Translations under genes and position numbers: made by a program
Assembly: GCF_945873775.1 (NCBI RefSeq)
Contig: NZ_CAMCEC010000021.1
Span: forward strand, 1-40,838
Length of the DNA stretch: 40,838 bases
Direction: 5' to 3'
From: an uncultured Treponema sp.
GTDB lineage: Bacteria; Spirochaetota; Spirochaetia; Treponematales; Treponemataceae
Notes under the pieces: generated by a model
Database searches by the model: none
Told to the model about the DNA's origin: nothing
What the model saw: only the letters and a program-made list of their open reading frames with translations
Part shown: piece after piece, positions 32,963-40,836 of the stretch
Numbering within the stretch: position 1 is the stretch's first letter
Layout of the letters: the number at the start of each line of letters is the position of its first letter

Positions 32963-34795
32963 ATGAAAAATTCTAAGAGAACTGTAACTTGCGGCGAGCT
33001 TACAAAGGCTGACGTCGGCAAGAAAGTTGTATTGAACGGCTGGGTTAGCCGCACACGCGACTTGGGCGGACTTGTTTTTATCCGCTTGCGCGACCGCTAT
33101 GGAATCACACAGGTGATGGTCGGCGACAATGCTTCGGACGAAGTTAAGAAAACCGCCGCTTCCTTAAAGTCAGAATATTGTATCGCTGTTGAGGGCGTTG
33201 TTGCAGCCCGCGCGGAAAAAGACGTGAACAAGGAAATGGCGACTGGCGAAATCGAAGTTGAAGCAATCGACATCGAGATTTTCACAACTTCGCAGGAGCT
33301 TCCATTTTCTATTGAGGAAGTTCGCCAGAAAGACGGAACAGTTGTTCTTCCAAACGAGGATTTGCGTCTAAAATACCGCTATCTTGATTTGCGCCGCGAG
33401 CCTATGCAGCACAACATCATCTTGCGTTCGGCGGTAACTTTTGCAACACGCGAATTTTTGACTTCAAAAGGATTTTTGGAAATTGAAACTCCTACATTCA
33501 TAAAGTCCACTCCGGAAGGCGCGCGCGACTATTTGGTTCCGAGCCGTGTTCACCCGGGAAAATTCTATTCTTTACCGCAGTCGCCTCAGCTTTACAAGCA
33601 GCTTCTTATGGTCTCTGGATTCGACAAGTATTTCCAGATTGCACGCTGCTACCGCGATGAGGATGCTCGTGGAGACCGCCAGCCGGAATTCACCCAGATT
33701 GATATGGAAATGAGCTTTACAAACCGTGAGGAAGTTCTTGATACAACAGAAGAGCTTATGCGCCACATCTTCAAAAAGACGCTGAACTACGAGCTTCCGG
33801 TTCATTTTGACAGAATCAGCTGGGACGACGCATTTGACCTTTACGGAAGCGACAAGCCGGATCTGCGTTTTGACATGAAGATGCAGGACGCGGCGTTTAT
33901 GGCGGATTTGAGCGACTTTAACGCATTCAAGGCTGGAGCCGCAAACGCAGACAAGAACATTGAGCGACACAAGAGAAGCGGACTTAAAGCCCTTGTTGTG
34001 AAGAACGCTGCGGACAAATATTCAAGAAAGCACATCGAAGCTCTTGAAGCAGTCGCAAAAATCAACCACGCGAAAGGCCTTGCATGGTTGAAAATTGACG
34101 CGGAAGGAAAATTTGAAGGCGGAATCTCAAAGTTCTTTGCCGGAAAAGAAGCTGAAATTTGCTCAAAGCTCGGTGCAGAAAAGAACGACCTTCTTCTGTT
34201 CGTAAGCGATGAAAAATGGCAGACAGCGTGCGTTGCGCTCGGTGCTGTCCGAAAGCAGCTCGGAAAAGACTTGAATCTTTATAATCCGAAAGATGAATTC
34301 CACTTCGCATGGATTATCGACTTCCCATACTTTGCATGGAACGAGGAAGAAAACAAGTGGGAAACAGAACACCACATGTTCACTCTTCCGCAGAAAAAAT
34401 ACTGGGATACTTTGGAAAGCGACCCGGGAGCAGTAAAAGGCGACCTTTACGACCTTGTCTTGAACGGATACGAGCTTGCTTCTGGCTCAATGCGTATCAA
34501 CGACCCGGCTCTGCAGGAGCGCATTTTTGAAATCGTGGGCTACAGCCGCGAGCGCGCAGAAAAAGCATTCGGCTTTTTGGTACAGGCATTCAAGTTCGGC
34601 GCGCCGCCGCACGGAGGAATCGCTCCGGGACTCGACCGCCTTATCATGCTGATGTGCCATGAGGAAAGCATACACGAAGTAATCGCTTTCCCGAAGAACA
34701 ACTTGGCAGCCAGCCCTATGGACGAATGTCCGAGCGCGGTTGACGAGCAGCAGCTGAAAGACTTGCATATCAACTGTTACGATGTCGAAAAATAA
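32963..34795 (+). CDS. aspS: Aspartyl-tRNA synthetase
   Basis: A 610-residue class II synthetase of the bacterial type. The N-terminal OB anticodon domain (LNGWVSRTRDLGGLVFIRLRD), class II motif 2 (FQIARCYRDEDARGDRQPEFTQID), an inserted GAD domain (about 285-430) and motif 3 (GAPPHGGIAPGLDRLIM) are all present. It charges tRNA-Asp, possibly also tRNA-Asn if a GatCAB pathway exists. Codon choice is visibly more GC-rich than in neighbours, as expected for a highly expressed gene. AAGGA precedes the ATG. The leader contains a small hairpin, CGCGG/CCGCG at 32929-32945. A terminator follows 22 bases after the stop. Confidence 0.96.
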   Translation: MKNSKRTVTCGELTKADVGKKVVLNGWVSRTRDLGGLVFIRLRDRYGITQVMVGDNASDEVKKTAASLKSEYCIAVEGVVAARAEKDVNKEMATGEIEVEAIDIEIFTTSQELPFSIEEVRQKDGTVVLPNEDLRLKYRYLDLRREPMQHNIILRSAVTFATREFLTSKGFLEIETPTFIKSTPEGARDYLVPSRVHPGKFYSLPQSPQLYKQLLMVSGFDKYFQIARCYRDEDARGDRQPEFTQIDMEMSFTNREEVLDTTEELMRHIFKKTLNYELPVHFDRISWDDAFDLYGSDKPDLRFDMKMQDAAFMADLSDFNAFKAGAANADKNIERHKRSGLKALVVKNAADKYSRKHIEALEAVAKINHAKGLAWLKIDAEGKFEGGISKFFAGKEAEICSKLGAEKNDLLLFVSDEKWQTACVALGAVRKQLGKDLNLYNPKDEFHFAWIIDFPYFAWNEEENKWETEHHMFTLPQKKYWDTLESDPGAVKGDLYDLVLNGYELASGSMRINDPALQERIFEIVGYSRERAEKAFGFLVQAFKFGAPPHGGIAPGLDRLIMLMCHEESIHEVIAFPKNNLAASPMDECPSAVDEQQLKDLHINCYDVEK

Positions 34796-34811
34796 AAAAA
34801 TTAACTAAAAA

Positions 34812-35279
34812 CTACAAGGCGGCTTTCGGGTCGCCTGTTTTATTTGATTCTAAATAATCATTGAAAGCTTTTTTTATAATGTTCCAAAAATCTTTCATTT
34901 CTAAAAATAAATGCGAGCATTTTTCCCATTTTACTGTATAACCATAAGTATGACGATAAAAATGACGGAATCCCATATATTCTGTAAGTCGTAACCTTAG
35001 TTTTTGCTGTAGAAAATTAGGTTGGGCAAACATAAAATCAATTAATGCTCTATGCCATTGCGGAGATGTTTTGAAATCAAAATTCAATGATTTTGCAATA
35101 AGAACAAAAATATTTTCGATTCCATTATAAAAAGATTGAAGAATGCCGCCGATTGCAGTTATTTCAATAAAATCAGGTTCTTTATTTTTGCATAACGAAA
35201 TTAGCACATCTGATTTATCTACAAGAATATCAATTTCTGAAATTTCGTAATTTATTTTAAGTATTACAGATTTATCCAA
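34812..35279 (-). CDS. hepT: HepT-like toxin (HEPN ribonuclease)
   Basis: A 155-residue helical HEPN-type protein. The active-site motif R-x4-H-x-Y is present as RHFYRHTY (residues about 109-116), as in HepT toxins that act as RNases. In characterised HepT/MntA systems the partner MntA adds AMP to the Tyr of this motif, silencing the toxin. The start is a TTG overlapping the end of mntA by 8 bases. AGGAG lies about 12 bases upstream, a rather long spacing. The last codons lie inside the aspS terminator. The protein is longer than the shortest HepT forms but of a familiar size. Confidence 0.8.
   Translation of the reverse strand: MDKSVILKINYEISEIDILVDKSDVLISLCKNKEPDFIEITAIGGILQSFYNGIENIFVLIAKSLNFDFKTSPQWHRALIDFMFAQPNFLQQKLRLRLTEYMGFRHFYRHTYGYTVKWEKCSHLFLEMKDFWNIIKKAFNDYLESNKTGDPKAAL
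34817..34845 (+). terminator. Rho-independent terminator of aspS
   Basis: AGGCGGC (34817-34823), loop TTTCGG, GTCGCCT (34830-34836), then GTTTTATTT. The same bases encode the last residues of the convergent HepT-like protein. Confidence 0.75.
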
Positions 35280-35547
35280 TTCTTTTTAATTCTCCTAGAT
35301 TTTGAAGAAGTGCAAAAAATTGCGGCTTTTCATCAAAGTCAATTAAATCAACATTTTTTCCAGTAGCATCTTCAAGTTTTGAATGGAGTGCAAAAAATTT
35401 ATGTGGAGGCAAACCTTTTATTCCAATATCTATGTCAGAATTTTCATTTGCTTCACCTGTAATATGAGAGCCAAAAAGATAGCTTTCGCTGCAACCTTCA
35501 TTAATAAGTAAAGTTGATATTTCGGATGTCATTTTTTCTGAAAGCAA
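35272..35547 (-). CDS. mntA: MntA-like nucleotidyltransferase antitoxin
   Basis: A 91-residue minimal nucleotidyltransferase. The signature GSHITGEANENSDIDIGI (residues about 26-43) fits GS-x10-DxD, the ATP/metal site needed for AMPylation of HepT, and VDLIDF supplies the third acidic residue. The start is a TTG at 35545-35547, chosen because AGGAGG lies 7 bases upstream; the next ATG in frame is 22 bases from that site. The gene precedes hepT, the usual antitoxin-first order. Such pairs occur in mobile or accessory DNA and can act in plasmid maintenance or defence. Confidence 0.83.
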   Translation of the reverse strand: MLSEKMTSEISTLLINEGCSESYLFGSHITGEANENSDIDIGIKGLPPHKFFALHSKLEDATGKNVDLIDFDEKPQFFALLQNLGELKRIG

Positions 35548-35568
35548 AACAAGCCTCCTGCAATTAAA

Positions 35569-35597
35569 AATATAAGTGAGTTTATGTAAAAAAGCAA
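35569..35597 (-). promoter_or_regulatory. Promoter of the mntA-hepT pair
   Basis: On the minus strand TTGCTT (35592-35597), 17-base spacer, TATATT (35569-35574), with AGGAGG and the TTG start shortly after. No clear operator repeat was seen. Confidence 0.5.
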
Positions 35598-35741
35598 TGA
35601 TTTTAAGAAGAGTTTTTCATTCCTTCTAATTTTTACCTTTCAAATTTTGCATTTTACGTTCATGTTTTTGCAAGTTGCTTAAAATCATCTTTTCTATTTT
35701 TTTGCTAGCCTGTAAAGTTTTGCTTAAAAGTGGAGGCAATA

Positions 35742-36377
35742 ATGATTTTAGAAGCTGTGCTTTTGGGGCTTTCAACAGGAACTTACTGCGCAATGTACTG
35801 CGGTCCTGTGCTGATTCCTTTTTTATGCGGAACAGAAAGAATTTCTTGTAGGCGGAATGCTGGATTGCTTTGGCTATTTTTGGCTTCAAGGCTTGCAATG
35901 TATTTTTTCCTTGGATTTATTTTTAGCATGATGGGAATTCTTGCAAGTGAATTTTTTGATCCGTATTTTGCAAGACGGCTTTCTGTGTATGCCTACATTT
36001 TCTGTGGAACTGCGCTTCTTTTAAATTCATTTGGCGCAAAGTTTCCGTGGAAAAAAAATGGGTGCAAATGCGTTTCTTTAAAAATAGCCGGCAATGATTT
36101 TTTGACTGCGGTTTTTGCGGGGCTTGCAGTGGGACTTCATATTTGCGCTCCTTTGTGGGCTGCCATTGCGAGGTCTGTATTTTTTGCAAACAGGCTGAAG
36201 GGAATTTTTTATCTTGTTTTCTTTTACATTGGAACGCTTCCGTTTTTTCTTCCGCTCCTTGGAATTCCGCTTGTTCAAAAAATATTTCCTGTGATGAAAA
36301 GAATTTCACGGATTGCGCAGTTTTTAATCGGTTTTTATTTCCTTATTTTTGAAGGCTTAATAAAGCTGTTTTTTTAA
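35742..36377 (+). CDS. SafE/UreH-like membrane protein with TM cysteine motif
   Basis: A 211-residue membrane protein with six predicted segments. The first segment contains GTYCAMYCGPVL, a variant of the CxGMCGP motif of the sulfite-exporter TauE/SafE and UreH/DsbD-like group. Related proteins are found beside CcoG polyferredoxins in cbb3 oxidase assembly clusters and beside metal ATPases, where thiol or metal transfer is suspected. The start at 35742 is set by TGGAGG 5 bases upstream. It is the first gene of a five-gene same-strand cluster and lies 20 bases before the polyferredoxin gene. Metal or reductant transport is a guess. Confidence 0.65.
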   Translation: MILEAVLLGLSTGTYCAMYCGPVLIPFLCGTERISCRRNAGLLWLFLASRLAMYFFLGFIFSMMGILASEFFDPYFARRLSVYAYIFCGTALLLNSFGAKFPWKKNGCKCVSLKIAGNDFLTAVFAGLAVGLHICAPLWAAIARSVFFANRLKGIFYLVFFYIGTLPFFLPLLGIPLVQKIFPVMKRISRIAQFLIGFYFLIFEGLIKLFF

Positions 36378-36397
36378 TTTTTTTAATAGAGGAAAAA

Positions 36398-37561
36398 ATG
36401 ATTGTTTCAGTTGTTCTTTGTGGCTTGATGTCGATTGTCATTTTATTTTTTGTCGTGGCAAATAACGGATTTTCGGCTGTGTCTATTTTTTATGGTTTGT
36501 TCCTTATGTTTATTTACGGCGGAATGACTTTTTCAGAAAACAAAAAGAAAGGAAGCGGAACCATATACCGCAGAATTTTTTTGACAACTTATGCTGTGTT
36601 TTTTTGCATTGGATTTATTGCAAATCTTTTTGCAGAAAGGGGAAGCATGGCAATTACCAACGAGGCTCTTGCAACTTGCGAGCTTCCGTTTTGTCATATT
36701 GTAATTCCTCAGGGACTTTTGTCTTATCTTGCAACGCAGACTGTAATTTTTCCTGCAAGAGTTTCTGGGCATTTTGCTTCAATTGCAAGTATGCTTGCAA
36801 TCTGGCTTGTGTTTACTCTTGTTCTTGGCCGCGGCTGGTGTGCCTGGGTTTGTTTTTACGGCGGCTGGGATGAAGGTTTTTCGCACATTGCAAAAAAAAG
36901 GCGGCTTAATCTTTTGGCGCATAACAAGGAAATCCGCGACTTTCAGTTTGGATTTTTGTTCTTTTTGGTTCTTGCCTGTTTTGGAACTATGTCGGCTCTT
37001 TATTGCGACTGGTTCTGCCCGTATAAAATTGTGACGGAATTTTTTCCTATGACGACAATTCCTGGACTTATTGCGGGAATTATTTTTATAGGGCTTTTCT
37101 TGGGGCTTGTGGTTGTGCTTCCGATTTTGACTAAGCGCAGAACACAGTGCAGTATGCTTTGTCCGTTTGGCGCATTTGCTTCTTTGACCGACAAACTAAG
37201 TCCGTTCAAAATGCGCATTGACACTGAAAAATGCAAAGGCTGCATGAAATGTGCGCAGGCTTGTCTGTTTGGAGCGATTGATGTTGCAACAATTCAGCAG
37301 AAAAAAGGCTCGCCGGAAATTACTTGTGCAAAATGCGGAGAGTGCATTGCGGTTTGTCCTGAAAAGGCGATTTCTTATCAGTTTAGATTTAACAAAGGAT
37401 GCTGCGCACCTGAACCAAAATCCAGACTTGCAAAAGGAATTCAAAAATTCTTTGCGCCAGAAAATTTGTTCAGGTTTGCAGCTTTTACATTCGGAGCAAT
37501 TATGTCTTCGGCTTTTGCAATTGATTCAATCAAAGTGATTTTGAATTTCTTTGTGCATTAA
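36398..37561 (+). CDS. NapH/CcoG-like membrane polyferredoxin
   Basis: A 387-residue protein with about six membrane segments and two [4Fe-4S] ferredoxin motifs in the C-terminal part: CKGCMKCAQACLFGAID (about residue 278) and CAKCGECIAVCPEKAI (about 309). The membrane part has the NapH-type cysteine pairs GRGWCAWVC, CDWFCPYK and CSMLCPFGAF. Relatives pass electrons from the quinone pool or cytoplasm to exported acceptors, or reduce Cu(II) in the case of CcoG. No nitrate or nitrous oxide reductase lies nearby. The neighbours suggest a new electron-transfer or metal-handling set. Confidence 0.82.
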   Translation: MIVSVVLCGLMSIVILFFVVANNGFSAVSIFYGLFLMFIYGGMTFSENKKKGSGTIYRRIFLTTYAVFFCIGFIANLFAERGSMAITNEALATCELPFCHIVIPQGLLSYLATQTVIFPARVSGHFASIASMLAIWLVFTLVLGRGWCAWVCFYGGWDEGFSHIAKKRRLNLLAHNKEIRDFQFGFLFFLVLACFGTMSALYCDWFCPYKIVTEFFPMTTIPGLIAGIIFIGLFLGLVVVLPILTKRRTQCSMLCPFGAFASLTDKLSPFKMRIDTEKCKGCMKCAQACLFGAIDVATIQQKKGSPEITCAKCGECIAVCPEKAISYQFRFNKGCCAPEPKSRLAKGIQKFFAPENLFRFAAFTFGAIMSSAFAIDSIKVILNFFVH

Positions 37562-37586
37562 ACATCAACTTATTAAGGAGATTTAA

Positions 37587-38999
37587 ATGAAAAAAATTAT
37601 TTATTACTTTATGGTTTTTCTGTGCGGCTTTACTTGTCTTGCCGGTGTTTCGCTGTTTTTTATAAATGAAGATTCTGTGCAAAATTTTATGGTGAAATCG
37701 CTGAAGCTAAAAAATTCTCCTTGGCTTAACGGCGGAAAAATTGCTTCGGATTTCTTTGACGAATCTTGTGATGACAACGGAAGCGGAAAATTAAATTATC
37801 CAGATTATGAGCAGTTTGAAAAAGGTTCTCTGGACTTGATTCGCTACACCGTGCATAAACCTGTTTACGAAGCAGTCTGGCAGCAGAACCCGGAATACTG
37901 GCAGCTTGACCTTGAGTTTAAATGCGGAATTCCTGATGTGCGAAACATTATGGTTTACATTGGCGCGGAAAATATAAACGGCGGTTCAACAGAGCCTTTG
38001 TTTGCGGATTCGGAAAATGTAAAGTTTGATATTTTTCATCCGTGGAATTTTGCAGTTTGGGTAAACAAGAAAAATGGAACTGTTTATAATTCAAGCCGGA
38101 CTTTAATTTGCGAAACCGAAAATTATTTTAAAAATAACGGAAAAGAAATTTTTGTGAGAATTCCGCTTGCAAAAAAAGAACTTCAGAAATTCTACACTTC
38201 AAAAGTTACGTGGCACTATGTTGTTGCTGGAGGATTTTCTGAATGGGACAAAGGTGGATTTTTGCCTTCAGATTCAGATGAAAAAATTTACGATTTGCTC
38301 GACGGATATTCTGCGCAAGTTTCTCAGAGCCAGCAGCTTTCTTCGCGCACTCTTTTTCCAGTTGAAGTAAAAATGAAAAATGAATCTTCGTTGCAGAATT
38401 CAGATTTTGAAAATGCAGTCAAAGAACGTTACAATGAATTTCAAAAGCAAAAAATAATTCCGCTTGATGAAACAAAAGATACGCCTGTTTTATTTTCAGA
38501 AAAACTTGAATATGCAGTTTGCGTTTTTGAGCAGGGAGAATATAAAAAGGCCGAAAAACTTTTTTCAGAGCTTGTAGCCGAGCAGGAAAATTCTGCGCTT
38601 GCAAATGCGTATTATGGTTCGTGCCTTGCAATCCGTGGAGGAAATTCAAATGTGTTTGCGGCAATGAAACTTGTAAAGCAGTCGTTTGTGTATTTGGACA
38701 AAGCTGTTTCTCTTTGCGCCGGAACTGCTGATGAAATGGAAGTTCTTTTGAACCGCGCCAATGTTGCTTCTTCAGTTCCAGAAAGCGTGTTTAAAAAATC
38801 CGCAGTAGCTGGAGCAGACTTTGAGCGCATTGCAGAGCTTTATAAATCTTGTGCAGAATTTGACGAAGTTTCCGATGAAAAGAAAACAACGCTTGCATAT
38901 TATTACGTTTGCGCAGCGGAAAATTTCAGGAAAGCAGGACGCGAAACAGATGCCAAGCGAAATGCCTGGTACGCAGAAAAAATTTTTCAAAAGCAGTAG
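37587..38999 (+). CDS. Exported DOMON-like (glucodextranase C-type) protein with TPR-like tail
   Basis: A 470-residue protein with a signal peptide or N-terminal anchor (residues about 4-26). Residues about 55-215 resemble the C-terminal DOMON-like module of glucodextranase: DDNGSGKLNYPDYEQFEKGS then DLIRYTV, a VYIGAENINGGST-like segment and HYVVAGGFSEWDKGGF. DOMON modules bind haem or sugars. Residues about 300-465 are helical with TPR-like pairs, e.g. YAVCVFEQGEYKKAEKLFSE. No known enzyme motif is seen. It lies 25 bases after the polyferredoxin gene with AAGGAG upstream, so it could be the exported partner of that electron carrier. The haem or sugar ligand is unproven. Confidence 0.6.
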   Translation: MKKIIYYFMVFLCGFTCLAGVSLFFINEDSVQNFMVKSLKLKNSPWLNGGKIASDFFDESCDDNGSGKLNYPDYEQFEKGSLDLIRYTVHKPVYEAVWQQNPEYWQLDLEFKCGIPDVRNIMVYIGAENINGGSTEPLFADSENVKFDIFHPWNFAVWVNKKNGTVYNSSRTLICETENYFKNNGKEIFVRIPLAKKELQKFYTSKVTWHYVVAGGFSEWDKGGFLPSDSDEKIYDLLDGYSAQVSQSQQLSSRTLFPVEVKMKNESSLQNSDFENAVKERYNEFQKQKIIPLDETKDTPVLFSEKLEYAVCVFEQGEYKKAEKLFSELVAEQENSALANAYYGSCLAIRGGNSNVFAAMKLVKQSFVYLDKAVSLCAGTADEMEVLLNRANVASSVPESVFKKSAVAGADFERIAELYKSCAEFDEVSDEKKTTLAYYYVCAAENFRKAGRETDAKRNAWYAEKIFQKQ

Positions 39000-39009
39000 A
39001 ATATAGAAA

Positions 39010-39447
39010 ATGAAAATTACAATTTTAGACAAGGATTCAGGAAGCGAAGACGAAATAATTGTAAAGTGCTCAAACCTTAGTCCCGATATAATCCGGCTTT
39101 TGAATTCTTTTAAAAGCGGAAAAGACAAACTTGCGGTTTTTAAAGATTCGCAGATTGTCGTCATTGAGCCAAAGGAAATTTTTTATTTTGAATCCGTGGA
39201 CAACAATGTTTTTGCATACACAAAAGAAAATGTCTACGAGTCAAAGAGCAAGCTTTATCAGCTGGAGGAAGAGCTTCTTTCCAAGGATTTTATCAGAGTG
39301 AACAAAGCTGTGGTTTTGAACATAAATAAAATCGCCAAACTTGTTCCTGCGTTCGGCGGAAGATTTGAAGCTGTCTTAAAAAACGGCTACAAAGTTATAA
39401 TTTCAAGAATGTATGTTCCATTGCTAAAAGAAAAGCTTGGAATGTAA
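39010..39447 (+). CDS. Stand-alone LytTR-domain DNA-binding regulator
   Basis: A 145-residue protein whose residues about 45-143 form a LytTR domain (VIEPKEIFYFESVDNNVFAYT, then FIRVNKAVVLNINKI). The N-terminal 40 residues are not a receiver domain, so it is not a classical response regulator. Such proteins paired with a small membrane protein are known as LytTR regulatory systems, e.g. HdrRM and BrsRM in streptococci, where the membrane partner restrains the regulator. Here the partner would be the DUF3021 protein 13 bases downstream. It lies 10 bases after the DOMON/TPR gene. Confidence 0.88.
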   Translation: MKITILDKDSGSEDEIIVKCSNLSPDIIRLLNSFKSGKDKLAVFKDSQIVVIEPKEIFYFESVDNNVFAYTKENVYESKSKLYQLEEELLSKDFIRVNKAVVLNINKIAKLVPAFGGRFEAVLKNGYKVIISRMYVPLLKEKLGM

Positions 39448-39460
39448 ACGGAGGCTAAAA

Positions 39461-39886
39461 ATGAATTCAGTTGCAAGAATCGTAAGCATGTTTTGTGTTA
39501 TTTCAACAGGAATTTTTCTCTGTTCTGGAATTTACTGCTATGTTTGCTGGGGCGCGGATATTGAGCTGCATTTGTCCTACATTTTTGGAGTTTTTCTGAT
39601 TGCTTTTATTTCTTCTATTTTATACATTCCGTTTTTGAAAGAAGATGAATTTTCGAAAGGAAAACTTATTGCTCTGCGGATTTTATATTTTTTGATTATA
39701 AATTTTTTAGTTCTGGCTGTCGGCTATAAACTTGATTGGTTCAGATTTGGAAACATTAAAATGCTCGTTGGAATGGAACTGACTTTTATTGTGGTTTTCT
39801 TTATTGTGATGCTTGTTGAATACTTAAAAGGTCTGCAGGAAGCAAAAAAAATGAACCTGCAGATTGCAAACCGCCAAAAGGAATAG
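39461..39886 (+). CDS. DUF3021-like four-TM membrane protein
   Basis: A 141-residue protein with four hydrophobic segments (about residues 5-28, 38-60, 73-92 and 103-125) and a short charged tail, the layout of DUF3021 proteins that accompany LytTR regulators. CGGAGG 6 bases upstream fixes the start at 39461; a longer frame from a TTG at 39437 overlaps the LytTR gene and lacks such a site. The probable role is to hold or signal to the LytTR protein. Confidence 0.75.
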   Translation: MNSVARIVSMFCVISTGIFLCSGIYCYVCWGADIELHLSYIFGVFLIAFISSILYIPFLKEDEFSKGKLIALRILYFLIINFLVLAVGYKLDWFRFGNIKMLVGMELTFIVVFFIVMLVEYLKGLQEAKKMNLQIANRQKE

Positions 39887-39902
39887 ATGGGGTTTTAATA
39901 TT

Positions 39903-40238
39903 TTACTTGCTGCTGTTTAAATTTTTCTTTATGCATTCATGCACGGCAGTTTCAATAGAATCCTTTAGAGATTCTTCAAGATCGTAATAGAAAACTTTTT
40001 TATTTATAGCTGAAACAGGCTCTTCTTTTTCTGTTTCAAACAAAGCTGTGTATGGAATCGATAGAGATTTTGCAAGAAGCTCTATTGTTTCCATGCTCGC
40101 GCCTCTTTTTCCATGTTCAATGTTTGCTAAAAAGGTCTGAGAAACGTCTATTCTTTCTGCAAGCTCCTCTTGTGTCAGTTTTAAAAGCTTCCTGTATTTC
40201 TGCACATTTTTTCCAAACACACTTTTTATTTCCTGCAT
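39903..40238 (-). CDS. XRE-family helix-turn-helix regulator
   Basis: A 111-residue protein. Residues about 9-68 are a Cro/C1-type HTH (KLTQEELAERIDVSQTFLANIEHGKRGAS then LLAKSLSIP). A short C-terminal part (about 75-108) may serve dimerisation. No Shine-Dalgarno sequence precedes its ATG. The upstream region is shared with the divergent 2-TM protein gene, the usual setting for autorepression and control of the neighbour. Confidence 0.87.
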   Translation of the reverse strand: MQEIKSVFGKNVQKYRKLLKLTQEELAERIDVSQTFLANIEHGKRGASMETIELLAKSLSIPYTALFETEKEEPVSAINKKVFYYDLEESLKDSIETAVHECIKKNLNSSK

Positions 40239-40269
40239 ATAATATCAAAATATTACTCAAAGAAATAAT

Positions 40270-40298
40270 TTGACAGTATCTTTAGGATATAATAAAAT
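40270..40298 (+). promoter_or_regulatory. Promoter of the 2-TM protein gene
   Basis: Consensus TTGACA (40270-40275), 17-base spacer, TAAAAT (40293-40298). It lies within about 30-60 bases of the XRE gene start, where the XRE protein could bind. Confidence 0.6.
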
Positions 40299-40388
40299 AT
40301 ATCTTACAGAAATAATAGAAATTCCCAACTCAGATAAGCAGTGGCTTGTAAAATACAACAGGCATAAAGAAAGAGGGAAAGAAAAGAG

Positions 40389-40811
40389 ATGAAAAATAAA
40401 ATCAATGTAGAAGAAATGATTATTCAGCAAATTAATCAGAATTTGGAAATTAAAGACCGCATTGAATCTAAGGCTGTTGGATATTTGGCTGTAATTACTT
40501 TGATATTAACAATGCTTGGACAATTTATGGAATATATAAAATCAGCACAAATATGCATTTTATTTAAAAATACAAGCATCAGTTTTTGCGCCTTGTTGTT
40601 TTTATATGGAACAGGTTTGTTGATTTTTTGTATTAGCATTATTTTTCCTAAACGTGTTTCTTATTTCAATATTGATGAATTGGTAGAATTTCGAAAGAAA
40701 AATCCAGATGGAAATGACGATGAACTTATAGAAAATGCAAGACGTTTTACAAATGAAAATAGAGATATTGTTAATAATATTTCAAAAGGCTCTGTCACAA
40801 CAAATGGTTGA
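40389..40811 (+). CDS. Small two-TM protein, possibly effector-like
   Basis: Not firmly recognised. The 140-residue protein has a short amphipathic N-terminus ending in RIESKAVGYL, two hydrophobic segments (about residues 30-50 and 60-85) and a polar C-terminal tail. This layout, including the KA just before the first segment, resembles the 2-TM effector group (SMODS-associated or Pycsar-type) found in phage-defence loci. No cyclase or sensor gene is visible before the window ends, so the assignment is weak. The gene has its own promoter and is divergent from the XRE regulator. Confidence 0.45.
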   Translation: MKNKINVEEMIIQQINQNLEIKDRIESKAVGYLAVITLILTMLGQFMEYIKSAQICILFKNTSISFCALLFLYGTGLLIFCISIIFPKRVSYFNIDELVEFRKKNPDGNDDELIENARRFTNENRDIVNNISKGSVTTNG

Positions 40812-40836
40812 TTTTTGACGAGAAATAGCGTATAAT
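40808..40836 (+). promoter_or_regulatory. Promoter for a gene beyond the window edge
   Basis: TTGATT (40808-40813), 17-base spacer, consensus TATAAT (40831-40836). It begins at the stop of the 2-TM gene and ends 2 bases before the window end. Confidence 0.55.

Noticed and set aside
35626..35898. Minus-strand 90-codon frame, Lys-rich, before the SafE-like gene
   Set aside because: It overlaps the start and leader of a better-supported gene and its composition is that of an AT-rich spacer read in reverse.
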